Assembly: GCA_002050165.1 (NCBI GenBank)
Contig: MWSW01000019.1
Coordinates: forward strand, 62,001 to 126,000
Origin: Candidatus Tepidiaquacellales bacterium OLB4/UTCHB1
GTDB lineage: Bacteria; Bacteroidota; Ignavibacteria; Tepidaquicellales; Tepidaquicellaceae
Direction of reading: 5' to 3'
DNA: 64,000 nt
Below the pieces are notes generated by a model. The model was not told the DNA's origin, did no database searches, and saw only the letters and a list, made by a program, of their open reading frames with translations. Below, piece after piece: positions 47,059 through 55,899 of this stretch; within the stretch, counting starts at the first letter, position 1; every line of letters starts with the position of its first letter. The translations under genes and the position numbers were made by a program.

Positions 47059-49776
47059 TTATAAACTGTACCCTAATGAATAATAAAATGTATATGGTCC
47101 GAAAATAAATGAATCGGAGGTTAAACCTTTCCTGATTAGAAGGGTTCTGCCAACAGCAAAACTTGATTTCCCTATGGGAGTATCAAATGAAATGGAAGTT
47201 CCCAAACCGTGGCGTAAATCTTTGAATCGGATTGCATCTGCCTGTTCCCAAGCATTACCGATATCGTATCTTACGGACATATAGGTATCAAAGAAAAGTT
47301 TAAACGGTAAAGTGTATCTATATTCGAGTGAAGCTGACATAAGCTGTCTCCCTGTTAATTGATTTTCTGCCATTCCGTAAAATGAATTTTCACCACCGAG
47401 CGAATATTGCTCAATGAACGGAGTTGTATTATCTGCAAATCCAAAATTAAATGATGGGATTAGAATGTTAGCGTTGTTTAATTTGATGAATTGTTCGATA
47501 CCGATGAAGAGCTTGGAGAAACTCAGGCTGGCGCCGATATCAGATTGTGATGTTTCGTAATAAAAATCTATTTCAGTTCCTTCGGTCGGAAAAGGCAACC
47601 TGTCCCTTGAATCAACAATCCCACCGAACCTGAATTTTGTAAATGTATGGTCATCATATCCGGGATGATTTCCATCCAAAATCCGAACACTGGCTTTTTC
47701 GTATTTAACCGAACCATATATCATCCCTAAACGCTCTAATTGTGTACCGAGAAGGAAGCTAATACCCGTTCTGATATCGCGATACGAAAATTTCTTTTCG
47801 ACTATGAGATCATTGTCATCGAGAATTTTTGTTTCGGAATAAGAATTTCTATCATCAAATTTATGAAACCCACTTAGATTATATGTAAGGAGTGTATTAA
47901 AAAATCTATCGGAGTGGAGTTCAATCTCAAGTTCCCGGTTTTTTATGCCACCGGCAAAGCTGATACCCGCCTCCTGCCCGGAATTAAAAATGTTCTCGTC
48001 CCGTACATCAACGAATATTTGAAGATTTCTTTCGTTATCACTTCGGAATGAAAACCTGAGATTCGAAGTGGATTTCTCAACAAGACAAACTTCAAGGTTA
48101 TACTTTGTAGAATAGTAAACAGGCGAAATACTTACCTGCTTGAAAAGGTTTGTTGAGTATAAATTCTTAATGCTTGACATGACGTTGCCAATTTTGACAA
48201 TTTTATCCCCTGGAATTGAAATCTCACGCAAGACCAGAGATCCGGCAGTTGAGTTGTTCCCCCTGATAATCAACGAATCGTACTCACCGTTTGTAAGGTT
48301 AATTTTTAAAATTCCGTTGTCCTCAAGATAAAATCTGCTGATGTCCACAAGCGAATAACCGTTGGTTCGTAGTTTCCCTAAAAGATCACAATAAAGTTTA
48401 TAAGCAGAATTTCTGTTAACCGGTCTTCTGGAATTTTCTTTCATGAAGTCAGCGATGAGTGAGTCTGTCCCCGGGAAGTATCTATTCAATTCAACTGTAA
48501 GCAATTCCGGATTTGAATTTAAAAAATATTTTACGTATGCATTACCATTTTCCCTTGATACTTCAGCGTAAACGCTTTTGTAATATCCCTGCGCCAACGC
48601 AGATTTTAACTTTCTTTCAATCTCAGTATATCGTAGAAATGAAACTCCCGAATCGGATATCAGCAGTTCGGATAAATCCTTTTCTATGTAATTTGCAACG
48701 ATGATTATCTCAGGGTCCGTTATAAAATCATTATAATATTCGGATTTACTGTCTTCAAAAGTGTTAATTAAAGTAAGCAGTTCCTGAATATTCCGTTCAG
48801 TCTGAATTTCACCGTCGCGTATGAGTTTTTCAGGATTTGAAAAGTCGCTTGACGAATGGTTACCGACCGGTGTTTTTATTATAAAATCTGCGTTGGCAAG
48901 TTGTACCCTGTTAAGTTTTTCGATTGTAATTGAAAGAATCTGGTCAGCAGTGTTAATAGGGTTAATTAACTCGTTCGCTTCCCGTAACGGGCTGGTTGAG
49001 TTGACCGCAATTACAATATCGGAACCCATTTCCTTTGCGACGTCAACAGGAATATTCGCGGTGAGTCCGCCATCCACGAGGTTTTTGTTATTTATTTTCG
49101 TGGGTTCATATACCAATGGCAACGTTATTGATGCTTTTATAACTTCTGATAGATTCCCGGAATTGAGTACTTCCATCTTTCCGTTCTCGATGTTTGTCGC
49201 AACAGCAGAGAAATTGTATCTTAGATTAGAGAAATCTTTCCCGGATTTGAATCTTGCGTTGAAAGTATATTTATTTATGAGATCAAGAATGTACTGTCCG
49301 TTTGAGAGTGAACTTGGCAATACCGGATAAAACTTGTCGAACGAAAGTGTAATCAAACTTCTGTCTTCAATTTTTTTCTGATCGAGGAACAGATTTGATC
49401 TGCGTGATTTTTCGGAAAGTTCAAGTACCTCAGCCCAGTTAGTTGAAAGCATTATTTCTTCGAGTTCGGTTGCAGTATATCCGGTTGAATACAATCCGCC
49501 AATCAGTGCGCCAATGCTTGTACCTGCAATTATATCAGGTTCAATTCCATACTTCTCAAAAGTTTTCAGTACGCCGATTTGTGTTAATCCCCTCGCTCCG
49601 CCTCCGCTTAAAACGAGACCAACCTTAGTTTTTCGGGTACTTTCAGGAAAAATATTGAAGTCGTTCGTATCTAATTTCATTATTTGTTTCGGTTCAAGAT
49701 CGATGATTGATTGCGAGTCTTGTGCGAAAAGATAATCGGTGATAATAAATAAAATTATGAAAGATAGAATTCTCAT
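47059..49776 (-). CDS. Patatin phospholipase fused to an Omp85-type barrel (type Vd, PlpD-like)
   Basis: A 905-residue exported protein. A signal peptide (about 1-18) precedes a patatin domain with the oxyanion loop LSGGGARG (57-64), nucleophile Ser87 (AGTSIGA) and catalytic Asp235 (VDGGLTANIP). A POTRA-like region and a C-terminal beta-barrel (about 590-905, ending in an aromatic strand) follow, matching type Vd self-secreting lipases. The enzyme domain would be shown or released at the cell surface. It overlaps the symporter gene by four bases. Confidence 0.92.
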   Translation of the reverse strand: MRILSFIILFIITDYLFAQDSQSIIDLEPKQIMKLDTNDFNIFPESTRKTKVGLVLSGGGARGLTQIGVLKTFEKYGIEPDIIAGTSIGALIGGLYSTGYTATELEEIMLSTNWAEVLELSEKSRRSNLFLDQKKIEDRSLITLSFDKFYPVLPSSLSNGQYILDLINKYTFNARFKSGKDFSNLRYNFSAVATNIENGKMEVLNSGNLSEVIKASITLPLVYEPTKINNKNLVDGGLTANIPVDVAKEMGSDIVIAVNSTSPLREANELINPINTADQILSITIEKLNRVQLANADFIIKTPVGNHSSSDFSNPEKLIRDGEIQTERNIQELLTLINTFEDSKSEYYNDFITDPEIIIVANYIEKDLSELLISDSGVSFLRYTEIERKLKSALAQGYYKSVYAEVSRENGNAYVKYFLNSNPELLTVELNRYFPGTDSLIADFMKENSRRPVNRNSAYKLYCDLLGKLRTNGYSLVDISRFYLEDNGILKINLTNGEYDSLIIRGNNSTAGSLVLREISIPGDKIVKIGNVMSSIKNLYSTNLFKQVSISPVYYSTKYNLEVCLVEKSTSNLRFSFRSDNERNLQIFVDVRDENIFNSGQEAGISFAGGIKNRELEIELHSDRFFNTLLTYNLSGFHKFDDRNSYSETKILDDNDLIVEKKFSYRDIRTGISFLLGTQLERLGMIYGSVKYEKASVRILDGNHPGYDDHTFTKFRFGGIVDSRDRLPFPTEGTEIDFYYETSQSDIGASLSFSKLFIGIEQFIKLNNANILIPSFNFGFADNTTPFIEQYSLGGENSFYGMAENQLTGRQLMSASLEYRYTLPFKLFFDTYMSVRYDIGNAWEQADAIRFKDLRHGLGTSISFDTPIGKSSFAVGRTLLIRKGLTSDSFIFGPYTFYYSLGYSL

Positions 49777-51167
49777 ATTGCATTCACTTTTCTGAAATAC
49801 AATCCCACAATGAAAATTATTATTCCGGTTAACAGTCCGGGATACATCGGTTCAATGCCAAATGGATATACAGGGTTGCCACCGGTTGAATTTATCTGAC
49901 CGTAACAGAAGAAAATGAAAGAAATTACTACTGAACTTATCATTGCAATGGTAATTGTAAAATCGCTTGTCCTGAATTTATTTGTATAGGCAGACAAAAC
50001 ACTTATCAGCAATGCCGGTATTACAAGGCTTCCGATGGTGTACCAGATTTCTACTACAGACGGTATTAGTATAATAATTAAAATTGAGAGAATACTTGAT
50101 ACTAAAATTCCTGTTTTAGAAAATGAATTAGAGTCAGATTTCCCCGATAGCCTTCCAAGTATATCCCTGCCAAGTGTTGTGCCCGATACAAAAATATAGG
50201 AATGCAGGGTTGACATAACTGTCGCCATTAATCCTACAAAGAAAAACCCCTTCAATAAAGGCGGGAGCACTGCATCTGCAAGCAACGGATAAGACATTAC
50301 AGGATTCTCTAAATCTTTCAAAAAAGCTTTTGCGTAGAGTCCGGTACCGGTTGTGAGGAAATCAAAAATAAACCAGAAAATGAGCGATATAAAGACACCA
50401 TATCGCGCTGTTGATTCAGATTTGGCTGCGTAGCAACGTTGATGGAAAGTCGGATCAACAAGCGCCCATGCGCCGATGAAAAACCAGACGAACATATATT
50501 GAAATGATAATCCGCCGGTTGGCGTAATATGCTCGTGCGGGAGATTTTGTTTAAGGAACTCCCATCCACCAAAGGTAAAATAGCAAAACGGCAACATAAT
50601 CCCGAAAGACGCAAACATGAGTATAAACTCGAAAATGTTCAGCCTTACATCAGCCAGTAAACCGCCTCTGAATAAATATATGACGGAGATTGCAAGTACA
50701 ATTACAACCGACAAATATATATTGATATCAAATATCAATTGAAAAATTACAGCAAGCATGAAAATATAAGGTGCGGGTGTGACGAGAAGAAATATCAGGA
50801 AAGCACCTGTCATCGAAGCTTTTTTACCGTAGCTTAGACGCAACTTGTCGGGGATTGTGTAAAGATTAGTTTTCCTGATTTTACCGGCCAGAAAAAATGC
50901 AAAGATACCGGTGAAGAAATAATATGGGAATGCGTTCATGAACCAACTACTGAGGCCTGCAGTGTAAGTGAATTCACCTACACCAAGAATTCCACCGTAA
51001 AACGTTGATACCAGCGTAGCCACAAACGCGGGTAGAGTAAGGGTTCGGCCTGCAACAATGAATTCTGATACTGACGAGTCAGATCGCTTTGTTCTGAGAC
51101 CAATGTATAAAACAGCAACAAAGTACAAAAGTATTATTAGGATATCCTCAAACCGGAAATTAATCAT
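49773..51167 (-). CDS. Sodium:solute symporter family transporter
   Basis: A 464-residue inner-membrane protein with about 12-13 helices of the SSS (LeuT-fold) family. The early text FVATLVSTFYGGILGVGEFTYTAGLSSWF and the central FIGAWALVDPTFHQRCYAAKS are typical of SSS members; VGLMATVMSTLHSYIFVSGTTLGRDI holds the conserved Na-site helix. Substrate is not evident. Four-base overlaps at both ends tie it to thiamine pyrophosphokinase upstream and the patatin gene downstream. Confidence 0.9.
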   Translation of the reverse strand: MINFRFEDILIILLYFVAVLYIGLRTKRSDSSVSEFIVAGRTLTLPAFVATLVSTFYGGILGVGEFTYTAGLSSWFMNAFPYYFFTGIFAFFLAGKIRKTNLYTIPDKLRLSYGKKASMTGAFLIFLLVTPAPYIFMLAVIFQLIFDINIYLSVVIVLAISVIYLFRGGLLADVRLNIFEFILMFASFGIMLPFCYFTFGGWEFLKQNLPHEHITPTGGLSFQYMFVWFFIGAWALVDPTFHQRCYAAKSESTARYGVFISLIFWFIFDFLTTGTGLYAKAFLKDLENPVMSYPLLADAVLPPLLKGFFFVGLMATVMSTLHSYIFVSGTTLGRDILGRLSGKSDSNSFSKTGILVSSILSILIIILIPSVVEIWYTIGSLVIPALLISVLSAYTNKFRTSDFTITIAMISSVVISFIFFCYGQINSTGGNPVYPFGIEPMYPGLLTGIIIFIVGLYFRKVNAI

Positions 51168-51802
51168 GATAAATGGTGTTCTTTAAAAATCAGCAAATCA
51201 CCGGAGGTAAAATTTATTGCAATTTTTCGCGATGTAGCGCGGTTTAAAGTCCCCTCCTTGATGCCAAATTCCAAATCCTCGTTGTTTAATGGAAATTCCA
51301 GACCGGAAGTTGTTACACCTCTGGCAACCGGAAACCCGATAAATGAAACCGTTTCACCCGGGACAGTTTTGAAATTAATTGACTTTGTTACAAAGCTGAC
51401 TTCAAATTTGTCATCCACCATTTTAATATTCATTTTATCGGAATATCTTTTCATCACACTGAAATTATTGAGGGTATGATCGGTACGATTGCTCATTGCA
51501 CCGATTACAGTTACATCGCTACAGTTGTGAGCCTTCAAATACATGAGAGATTTTTCAAAATCAGTTGTTTCCTGTTCGGTGATGCGCAGTATTTCCACAC
51601 GGCGTTTTTTAAAATAATTCAGATTCGTTGCGGTAATAGAATCCAGATCACCGATTACTATATCAGGAATAATATTAAGGCGCTTCAGATAGTTGCCTGC
51701 ACCGTCAACACAAACCAGAAATGACTTTTTACTCAGATAGTAATTAATGATCTTTGATTTGCAAATAACCCCATTGAGGAAAATGACTGAGCGTTTAATC
51801 AT
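51164..51802 (-). CDS. Thiamine pyrophosphokinase
   Basis: This enzyme transfers pyrophosphate from ATP to thiamine to form thiamine diphosphate, the cofactor of Kgd. The family motifs VVIGDLDSI, TDFEKSLMYL, GAMSNRTDHTLNNF and the GVTTSGLEFPLNN end are seen. The ATG at 51802 (MIKRSVIFLNG) is chosen because that is the normal family start. An upstream in-frame ATG at 51862 would add 20 unmatched residues and run into the divergent BatA-like gene. About 212 residues result, normal for the family. Confidence 0.92.
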   Translation of the reverse strand: MIKRSVIFLNGVICKSKIINYYLSKKSFLVCVDGAGNYLKRLNIIPDIVIGDLDSITATNLNYFKKRRVEILRITEQETTDFEKSLMYLKAHNCSDVTVIGAMSNRTDHTLNNFSVMKRYSDKMNIKMVDDKFEVSFVTKSINFKTVPGETVSFIGFPVARGVTTSGLEFPLNNEDLEFGIKEGTLNRATSRKIAINFTSGDLLIFKEHHLS

Positions 51803-51855
51803 ACAGGTAAACAAATTAAACCGATTACAAACGAATAGAAATTTAAAAATCCGTA

Positions 51856-53970
51856 ATGACATTCCTTAATCCTGCCGCACTCTTTGCACTTTTTGCTGTT
51901 ACGATTCCAATCCTAATTCACATCTTTAATCTAAGTAAAGTTCAGAAAGTCGAATTTTCCACACTGATGTTGCTGAAGGAATTACAAAAAACTAAATTGA
52001 AAAGGTTTAAGCTCGAACAGCTATTGCTACTTATATTGCGGGTTCTAATGATAATTTTTTTAGTGCTTTCATTTGCGAAGCCTGTATTTAAGGGGTATGC
52101 AGGTGATTCGGGATTTACGAGGAAGACAGCGGTTATATTAATTGATGATTCGTTCAGCATGAGTGTGAAAACTCGAAACGGGACCTTCTTTGATGAGGCT
52201 AAAAGGATTGCAGGGGAAATTATTGGGAGCTATTCTAAATCAGACGAAGTATATCTGATACCTTCATCTTCAATAGGGAAATCAGGATTTGTACCGATTA
52301 CTGGAAACCTTTCTTCGCTCATGGATTCAGTTGGGAACCTGAATATCGGGTTTAAAAACTTCGATTATAATTCAGCTATGAATGAAGTTGACTTGATAAT
52401 TAAAAATTCGGTTAATGTTATTAATGAAGTATTTCTGATTACTGATTTTCAGAATTCGAACTTTAGCAACACTGGTATTACCGTAAAGTTCAACACCGGT
52501 AGTGAAAAAGAAACGGCTTTATTTCTGATTGACGTAAATTCAAGAAAACCGGATGATCTTGAACTTACCGGAGCTGAATTAAAAACAGGGTTAATATTGC
52601 CCGGAAGTGATATAGTTGTTAGCGCTGCCGTGAACAATTATTCGGATTTTAATGCGGTCAATAAAAATGTTTTGCTTTTCATTAACAATAAATTCATATC
52701 TGATAAATATGTTGATGTCGGATCAAATTCGTCAGTTGAAACTGAATTTGAATTTAACGTGCAACAATCCGGAAATGTAAGCGGAAGGATTGAATTGGCG
52801 AATTCTGTGTTTGCTGAGGATGAGATTTCGGAAAATAACGTAATATACTTTTCAATTAATATACCGTCTGATTTAAATATTGCAATGTTGGGTTCTGAAG
52901 CAGCGGAACTCAATTTCCTTCAAACTGCGCTTGCATCAACACTTCCCGGCGACTTTTCCGGTAATGAATTAAAACAGAAAGTATATTCCGATATTAATGA
53001 GATAACCCAAAAAGATAACGTGGTTGTTTTGAATTCCGTTTCGAATCTCAATGAACAAGGTGGACTGAAACTCAGAGAATTCCTCAATGCCGGTGGAGGT
53101 ATAATGATTTTTCCCGAAGTGAACGGTAACCAAAGTTCAGTAAACAATTTTCTGAAGAGTATAAATGCTCCTGAATTCGGTGGAAATATTACTGATACTG
53201 ATGATTTGAAAATTATTGCAAATGACCCGTCTCATCCAGTAATAAAAGATATATTTACCGCTGAAAGTTTTGGAAATGAAATTGAATCTCCAAAGTTCCG
53301 TCGCTATGTTACTATAATTCCATCTGCAAATAGCCGTGTGATTTTGAAACTTTCTGACGGTAACCCGTTTTTAACAGAATCTGAATTTGGTAAAGGCAGG
53401 ATCCTTGTATTCTCGGTTACACCCGATATGAAAATGTCAGACTTTCCACTAAAAGGGATTTTTGCTCCGCTTATAGTTCGCGGTTCCTTTTACGTCGGCA
53501 ACGATGTTTCATCAGATATATCTCACACTATTGGAGAAGCTAATACAATTGATTTGCGAAGGACAGGCGAGGTTTCAAATGTCAGGTTACCGGATGGCAA
53601 AGTGCTGTCAGTAGAAGAATTTACAAAACAAACCGGGATGACTCCGGAATCACGTATAATAATGTTTCCGTATTCTACGCCCACCGCCAAGCCGGGAACA
53701 TACATATTCAATTCGGACAAACAACCAGTAGGATATTCTCTCAATCCGCCGAAAGGAGAAGGCAACCTTGTATCACCCGGAAAAGACGAAATATCGGAAA
53801 GATTCTCACAAATCGGATTCGGAAACGTTATATATTCCGGTTCCGATTTTCATGTAAGCCTGCTCGAACAACACAGGAGTGGAATGGATATCTGGTGGAT
53901 ATTTCTCCTGTTCGCAGTTGCATGCATTCTAAGTGAAATATTTTTGATTCGCTACATTTTCAGAAATTGA
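51856..53970 (+). CDS. BatA-domain / VWA-like membrane protein
   Basis: A 704-residue inner-membrane protein. The N-terminal BatA-type double helix (about 6-26 and 58-77, MTFLNPAALFALFAVTIPILIHIF) is followed by a von Willebrand A-like domain with the MIDAS-like IDDSFSMS. Then come beta-rich domains (about 230-560) and a C-terminal membrane helix (about 676-697). Such proteins occur in Bacteroidota beside MoxR/Bat stress genes, but none of those is here. Function unknown. It is divergent from thiamine pyrophosphokinase. Confidence 0.87.
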   Translation: MTFLNPAALFALFAVTIPILIHIFNLSKVQKVEFSTLMLLKELQKTKLKRFKLEQLLLLILRVLMIIFLVLSFAKPVFKGYAGDSGFTRKTAVILIDDSFSMSVKTRNGTFFDEAKRIAGEIIGSYSKSDEVYLIPSSSIGKSGFVPITGNLSSLMDSVGNLNIGFKNFDYNSAMNEVDLIIKNSVNVINEVFLITDFQNSNFSNTGITVKFNTGSEKETALFLIDVNSRKPDDLELTGAELKTGLILPGSDIVVSAAVNNYSDFNAVNKNVLLFINNKFISDKYVDVGSNSSVETEFEFNVQQSGNVSGRIELANSVFAEDEISENNVIYFSINIPSDLNIAMLGSEAAELNFLQTALASTLPGDFSGNELKQKVYSDINEITQKDNVVVLNSVSNLNEQGGLKLREFLNAGGGIMIFPEVNGNQSSVNNFLKSINAPEFGGNITDTDDLKIIANDPSHPVIKDIFTAESFGNEIESPKFRRYVTIIPSANSRVILKLSDGNPFLTESEFGKGRILVFSVTPDMKMSDFPLKGIFAPLIVRGSFYVGNDVSSDISHTIGEANTIDLRRTGEVSNVRLPDGKVLSVEEFTKQTGMTPESRIIMFPYSTPTAKPGTYIFNSDKQPVGYSLNPPKGEGNLVSPGKDEISERFSQIGFGNVIYSGSDFHVSLLEQHRSGMDIWWIFLLFAVACILSEIFLIRYIFRN

Positions 53971-53982
53971 CAATAGTTCGTG

Positions 53983-54077
53983 GAATTCATTTTCTGAATT
54001 AAAATCCGCAAATAGGCCTAAAGCCCTCGCCTTGCGGTAATTGCGTCCGGCGAACTAAAGCTCCCCGCAATGAATTC
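53983..54077. repeat. Nested palindromic element (REP/BIME-like)
   Basis: Outer arms GAATTCATT (53983-53991) and AATGAATTC (54069-54077) enclose two hairpins: CCGCAA/TTGCGG (54006-54011, 54032-54037) and TTGCG/CGCAA (54041-54045, 54066-54070). Each inner loop carries a CTAAAG core, also seen in the hairpins around the transposase relic. It starts 12 bp after the BatA-like stop. Confidence 0.5.
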
Positions 54078-54162
54078 AGATTAATTAATATCAGAATTGA
54101 TTGGATATATTTCCCATCAATTAAAATATCCCGCTCATATAATTATTATAGAAATGATGATA

Positions 54163-54237
54163 ACCCGTGATGATTGGATTACCCGTGATGAATAGCCATG
54201 ATGAATAGCCATGATGAATAGCCATGATGAATAGCCA
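54163..54237. repeat. Short direct repeats and a 13-bp tandem repeat, four perfect copies
   Basis: TGATGAATAGCCA occurs four times without change at 54186-54198, 54199-54211, 54212-54224 and 54225-54237. Before it, ACCCGTGATGA occurs at 54163 and 54181. The array abuts the left REP-like hairpin of the transposase relic; slipped-strand copying is the likely origin. Confidence 0.95.
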
Positions 54238-54255
54238 TGAGCTTTAGCTCATGGC
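54234..54255. repeat. Left REP-like hairpin of the RAYT element
   Basis: GCCATGAGCT (54234-54243) and AGCTCATGGC (54246-54255) make a perfect 10-bp stem with two bases between. Its 3' part, TAGCTCATGGC (54245-54255), recurs in direct orientation at 54765-54775 on the far side of the transposase relic, marking probable element ends. Confidence 0.7.
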
Positions 54256-54276
54256 ATATTAGAAACGAAAACTCAC

Positions 54277-54288
54277 CGGCTTTAGCCG
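54277..54288. repeat. Inner REP-like hairpin, CGGC-TTTA-GCCG
   Basis: A 4-bp stem with a TTTA loop. The loop supplies the stop codon of the transposase relic, so the hairpin is tied to the element. The loop is the complement of the CTAAAG core in neighbouring palindromes. Confidence 0.5.
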
Positions 54289-54702
54289 TTATGCTCGATG
54301 AAGTGTTTCATCATTTCTTCATATTCTTCTTCAAAAGATTTATGTCTATGATGCTCTTCTTGGTTCTTAATATAGTCCCTAACTACGGGCATTACAGAAT
54401 CGCTGACCGAAATTGCATAATATTCATCTTGCCATTCAAATTTTGTAGGAATGAGTTTGTTTTTATTAACCCAATACGATGATTCACCCTTAATCAATTG
54501 CATAACCTTTGAAATAGATTGTTCAGCCCTTAATGAAACTGTTAAATGAACGTGATCATCTACACAATTGATGAAATCAATATATATTTTTTGATTTTGC
54601 ATTTTCTTTAATGTGTTGAATTAGTTTAGGCTTTAATTCGGGGGTTATTAATTTCATTCTACGTTTAATAGAAAAGACGCAATGAATCCAAATTTTAATA
54701 AA
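54282..54702 (-). pseudogene. Frameshifted IS200-like (RAYT/Y1) transposase
   Basis: The intact part (54282-54602, 106 residues) has the HUH motif DDHVHLTVSL and the C-terminal tyrosine segment VRDYIKNQEEHHRHKSF of REP-associated IS200-type transposases. Its N-terminus is missing from that frame. In another frame, upstream from about 54702 to 54577, the text KIWIHCVFSIKRR and LITPELKPKLIQHIKENAKS supplies it. A one-base shift in the A-rich stretch near 54585-54600 breaks the gene, and no start codon remains before it. It appears to be a recent relic flanked by REP-like hairpins. Confidence 0.85.
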
Positions 54703-54740
54703 TGGGATTTTTTGTATGCAAATATTGAAAAGAATAACAT

Positions 54741-54777
54741 CGCTAAAGCCAAAATATTTGGCTCTAGCTCATGGCGT
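54741..54777. repeat. Right REP-like hairpin of the RAYT element
   Basis: GCTAAAGCC precedes GCCAAA (54748-54753) and TTTGGC (54757-54762), a 6-bp hairpin. TAGCTCATGGC (54765-54775) is a direct repeat of the left end. The element stops about 20 bp from the nucleotidyltransferase stop codon. Confidence 0.6.
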
Positions 54778-54795
54778 AGAGTAGAGAAAGAGATA

Positions 54796-55803
54796 TCATT
54801 GAACGTCAATTTCGGAATTATCGCCTATATTGTATTTATTGGTTTCCAGTTTCAATTTCACATCGTGTCCTATAACGGAATCGAAAACCAGCGCATTTGT
54901 AATTTCCGTATTGTCATTTACGGTCGAATTCCCAACGATACTATTTTTAATTTTGCAATTTTTGGATATTGAGGCATCAGGTCCGATGATGGAGTTTAAG
55001 ATTTCTGCCGAGGGGTGAATAAACACAGGCGGTATAATTACTGAACCCGGGAAGTTATATTTCTTTTGTTTGATTATATGTTTGAGTATATAGCTGTTGG
55101 TCTGAAGCAGAGTTTCAGGTTTACCGCAATCGAGCCATCCGTGAACGTTGTAAGTTTTCATTTTGATACCGCGGTCAATCATCATTTCAAGCGCATCGGT
55201 CAGTTGGTACTCACCTTTAGTCCGGATATCTTTATCAATCATTCTGTGAAGGCTATCGAAGAGCAGCTTGGAGCTTTTTAAAAAGTATATACCAACAATT
55301 GCATCTTTTGAAGGTGAAACTTCAGGTGAGGCGGGCTTTTCCACCATTCGTGTAATAAACCCTGATTTATTTTTTTCAACTACACCAAACCTTTGCGGAT
55401 TGTCAACTCTCTTCGTACCGATTACGCTGTATTTATTGTCAACAAGTTTTTTCAGGTCAACATCAAACAGCGTATCACCGAGAATGATAAGGGTTTCCTC
55501 ATCTTTTTTGAATGCCGGTTCGGCGCAATATATTGCATGTCCCAACCCATGTGGCACTTCCTGAACGATATATCTGAACTTTCTTTTATGCGCGGCAAAT
55601 TCGGAGTTGATGTATTTTTCAATTTGCTCTCCCAGAAATCCGGTAATAAAAATTATTTCATCGCCAATTTTGTCATTGATGAGTTGTTCAACGATGTAAT
55701 GAATCATCGGTTTACCTGCAACGTTAAGCAACACTTTAGGTTTGACTAGTGTATGAGGTCTTAGCCTGGTGCCGAATCCCGCAACGGGAATAATTATTTT
55801 CAT
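54796..55803 (-). CDS. Sugar-1-phosphate nucleotidylyltransferase
   Basis: A 335-residue cytoplasmic enzyme that joins a nucleotide to a sugar phosphate, making an activated sugar. The N-terminus IIPVAGFGTRLRPHTLVKPK is the GxGTRxxPxT-x-PKP-like signature. LGDTLFDVDL is the metal site and GLGHAIYCAEPAF the sugar site. The last 100 residues (about 235-335) look like a left-handed beta-helix, with PPVFIHPSAEI and repeated SIVGNSTVNDN turns. Sugar and base (dTTP, UTP or GTP) cannot be fixed from sequence. Confidence 0.9.
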   Translation of the reverse strand: MKIIIPVAGFGTRLRPHTLVKPKVLLNVAGKPMIHYIVEQLINDKIGDEIIFITGFLGEQIEKYINSEFAAHKRKFRYIVQEVPHGLGHAIYCAEPAFKKDEETLIILGDTLFDVDLKKLVDNKYSVIGTKRVDNPQRFGVVEKNKSGFITRMVEKPASPEVSPSKDAIVGIYFLKSSKLLFDSLHRMIDKDIRTKGEYQLTDALEMMIDRGIKMKTYNVHGWLDCGKPETLLQTNSYILKHIIKQKKYNFPGSVIIPPVFIHPSAEILNSIIGPDASISKNCKIKNSIVGNSTVNDNTEITNALVFDSVIGHDVKLKLETNKYNIGDNSEIDVQ

Positions 55804-55899
55804 GATTGAAGTATTTAAGTTTTTTAACGTTAGTTACTATATGCTTAATCGTTAATCCGGATGACAAAATTGTATGTACACGATAGCGCCAACTTACTT

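Noticed and set aside
51803-51862. Longer thiamine pyrophosphokinase starting at 51862
   Set aside because: The extra 20 residues match nothing in the family and would overlap the start of the divergent BatA-like gene.
54186-54237. CRISPR array
   Set aside because: The 13-bp units are back to back with no spacers and no cas genes are near.
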